This document shows positions 63,036-64,000 of a stretch of 64,000 nt of DNA, piece after piece. The stretch spans positions 1,736,001 to 1,800,000 of the forward strand of contig NZ_CP060394.1 of assembly GCF_014274465.1 (NCBI RefSeq). The letters are read 5' to 3'. A model generated the notes under the pieces. It made no database searches. It worked only from the letters and a program-made list of their open reading frames with translations, and had not been told where the DNA came from. A program made the translations under genes and the position numbers. Position 1 is the stretch's first letter, and every line of letters starts with the position of its first letter. This DNA comes from Alloacidobacterium dinghuense. GTDB lineage: Bacteria > Acidobacteriota > Terriglobia > Terriglobales > Acidobacteriaceae.

Positions 63036-63899
63036 CTGAAAACACGACTCAGGGATGGATCTTCTCGCCTCGTTCGAGCATGCCAGTCACCCGCCCTCAA
63101 GGCCGAGGACTTCTGCTACTTCCACCACAAGACTCGCCGCCGCCCATCACCTGCGAACCAACCCTACGAGCCCTACACCGAACCCAAAGAAACCACCCTC
63201 AACCTGTCGCCACTCGAAGACGCCGACGCCATCCAACTGGCCATCTCCGACGTCGTCCTGGCATTAGCCGCCAACCGCATCGACACGCGTCGCGCCCGCA
63301 TCATCATCTACGGCCTGCAGGTAGCCTCGCAGAACAACCGTCACCGCGCCGCCATGGCCGTGCAGGAAGCAGCAGCCATTGAGCAGACCGTCCGCGAAGC
63401 CCACGAACACGCAGACGGCACCCTCATCGGCCCGGAAAAGCAGAGCCCCGAACCGGAAGAAGCCGCCGCCAGAAAACGCCCGCCCAGCCTCGGCGAAATC
63501 CTGCTCCGTCAAGCCGAAGAACTGAGCGCCCGAAAAGCAGAAGAGGCCAGGCTGAATGCGGAGGGAGAACAAGCCCTGCAACAAGAATCTGGAACTGAAT
63601 CAGCCAACAGCAACCAACCAGATGCGGGAAACTCCGACGCGCAATCTGCGCAAAGAGGAATAGAAGTCCATGCCGTCGCCGAAATGCCTTCGGCAATAGA
63701 ATCACGCGGAGCGACCTCAACATGCTTGCTGTCAGCGGCGGTAACGAGCGAAGCGGGCACGAATGGAGAATTCTTCAGGTCTTGGCAAGACTTACAGTGG
63801 ATTTACCGCCACTTGCATGACTGCGGTCCAGTCAGCTTCCGATCAACTTCAATGACTTTTCGTGGCGCGTCCACGCCAATCTCTAAATCAAGTAGTTGA
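63036..63899 (+). CDS. Conserved-looking protein, no canonical start codon visible
   Basis: This frame is open from 63024 and carries a strong N-terminal metal-finger-like pattern CQSPALKAEDFCYFHHKTRR, then a helical part (ALAANRIDTRRARIIIYGL) and a Glu/Ala-rich end. Before ATG 63354 no ATG, GTG or TTG is in frame; CTG 63036 is the first possible initiator. Starting at 63354 would drop the finger. Either CTG is used, or a frameshift separates the gene from its start. Codon third positions are extremely C-rich, unlike the neighbours. The part past about 63780 overlaps the antisense zinc-ribbon gene and is of doubtful coding value. Function unknown. Confidence 0.55.
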   Translation: MKTRLRDGSSRLVRACQSPALKAEDFCYFHHKTRRRPSPANQPYEPYTEPKETTLNLSPLEDADAIQLAISDVVLALAANRIDTRRARIIIYGLQVASQNNRHRAAMAVQEAAAIEQTVREAHEHADGTLIGPEKQSPEPEEAAARKRPPSLGEILLRQAEELSARKAEEARLNAEGEQALQQESGTESANSNQPDAGNSDAQSAQRGIEVHAVAEMPSAIESRGATSTCLLSAAVTSEAGTNGEFFRSWQDLQWIYRHLHDCGPVSFRSTSMTFRGASTPISKSSS

Positions 63900-63997
63900 T
63901 CAGGCTGCACCATGCCGTGCCGAGGTGTGCCACAAATAGGACACGCTTCCGCCTTCAAAGTAATCTCTGCTCCACAGCACGCACAAAAAGCCGCCAC
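63803..63997 (-). CDS. Small zinc-ribbon protein (cut by the window end)
   Basis: 64 residues visible, starting at GTG 63997 or upstream of the window. Two Cys pairs, FCACCGAEI and ACPICGTPR, make a zinc-ribbon. The remainder (VQPDQLLDLEIGVDAPRKVI) has no known motif. It is antisense to the last 97 bases of the plus-strand frame ending at 63899, so one of the two ends is not truly coding. Confidence 0.55.
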   Translation of the reverse strand: MAAFCACCGAEITLKAEACPICGTPRHGMVQPDQLLDLEIGVDAPRKVIEVDRKLTGPQSCKWR

Positions 63998-64000
63998 GTT

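Overview
The window reads as a chromosomal segment of an acidobacterium, most likely class Terriglobia (Acidobacteriaceae-like). This is inferred from gene content: an Oar-type TonB-dependent receptor with a carboxypeptidase-regulatory plug extension, several FG-GAP/ASPIC-UnbV (CRTAC1) proteins, a VWFA-related protein of the acidobacterial type, Tat-exported Gfo/Idh/MocA oxidoreductases, a BshA glycosyltransferase, and dispersed short intergenic repeats. No 16S gene is present and no database search was possible, so genus is not claimed.

Layout. 1-2016: end of a small cluster with two PqqD-domain proteins, each carrying an internal twin-arginine/hydrophobic segment, an AxA cleavage-like site and an unrelated short Pro-rich tail, followed by an HPr-kinase-like P-loop protein. 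This resembles RiPP machinery and is the best candidate for an undescribed system. 2148-3785: L-lactate permease. 3793-9979: exported carbohydrate or peptide metabolism (CocE-type hydrolase, two MocA oxidoreductases, an FG-GAP protein). 10083-27997: a secreted/periplasmic block with two paralogous TPR proteins, a GlcG/HbpS protein, three ASPIC/UnbV propeller proteins on the minus strand (one a 1277-residue fusion with a cysteine-less redoxin domain and TPRs) and, divergently, the TonB receptor, a TPR protein, a Tat-exported phosphatase-superfamily protein and an unknown protein. 28157-31009: lipid-type ABC exporter plus phospholipase D-like enzyme. 31262-43194: GH38 mannosidase, a double-domain aspartic protease, an S1-domain protein, an unknown exported protein and a large glycoside hydrolase.

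43344-54106 is compact and housekeeping-like: tpiA, pgk, ridA and gapA on the minus strand; a P-loop kinase; an Opu-type glycine betaine/choline ABC transporter (opuBA-BB-BC arrangement); DinB; and ribA. This part is studded with five identical 31-bp dispersed repeats and several palindromic elements; two of the 31-bp repeats bracket a frameshifted GIY-YIG nuclease gene. 54206-64000 holds a LytS-type sensor kinase, bshA, an HpnK/ChbG-type deacetylase, tRNA-Val(UAC), a membrane PAS-GGDEF diguanylate cyclase, an S55 (SpoIVB-type) peptidase, a VWFA protein, a conserved-looking protein without a canonical start codon, and an antisense zinc-ribbon gene cut by the window end.

The genes mostly fit a soil heterotroph that scavenges polysaccharides and peptides through TonB uptake and exported hydrolases, funnels sugars through glycolysis, makes bacillithiol and probably hopanoids, and imports compatible solutes.
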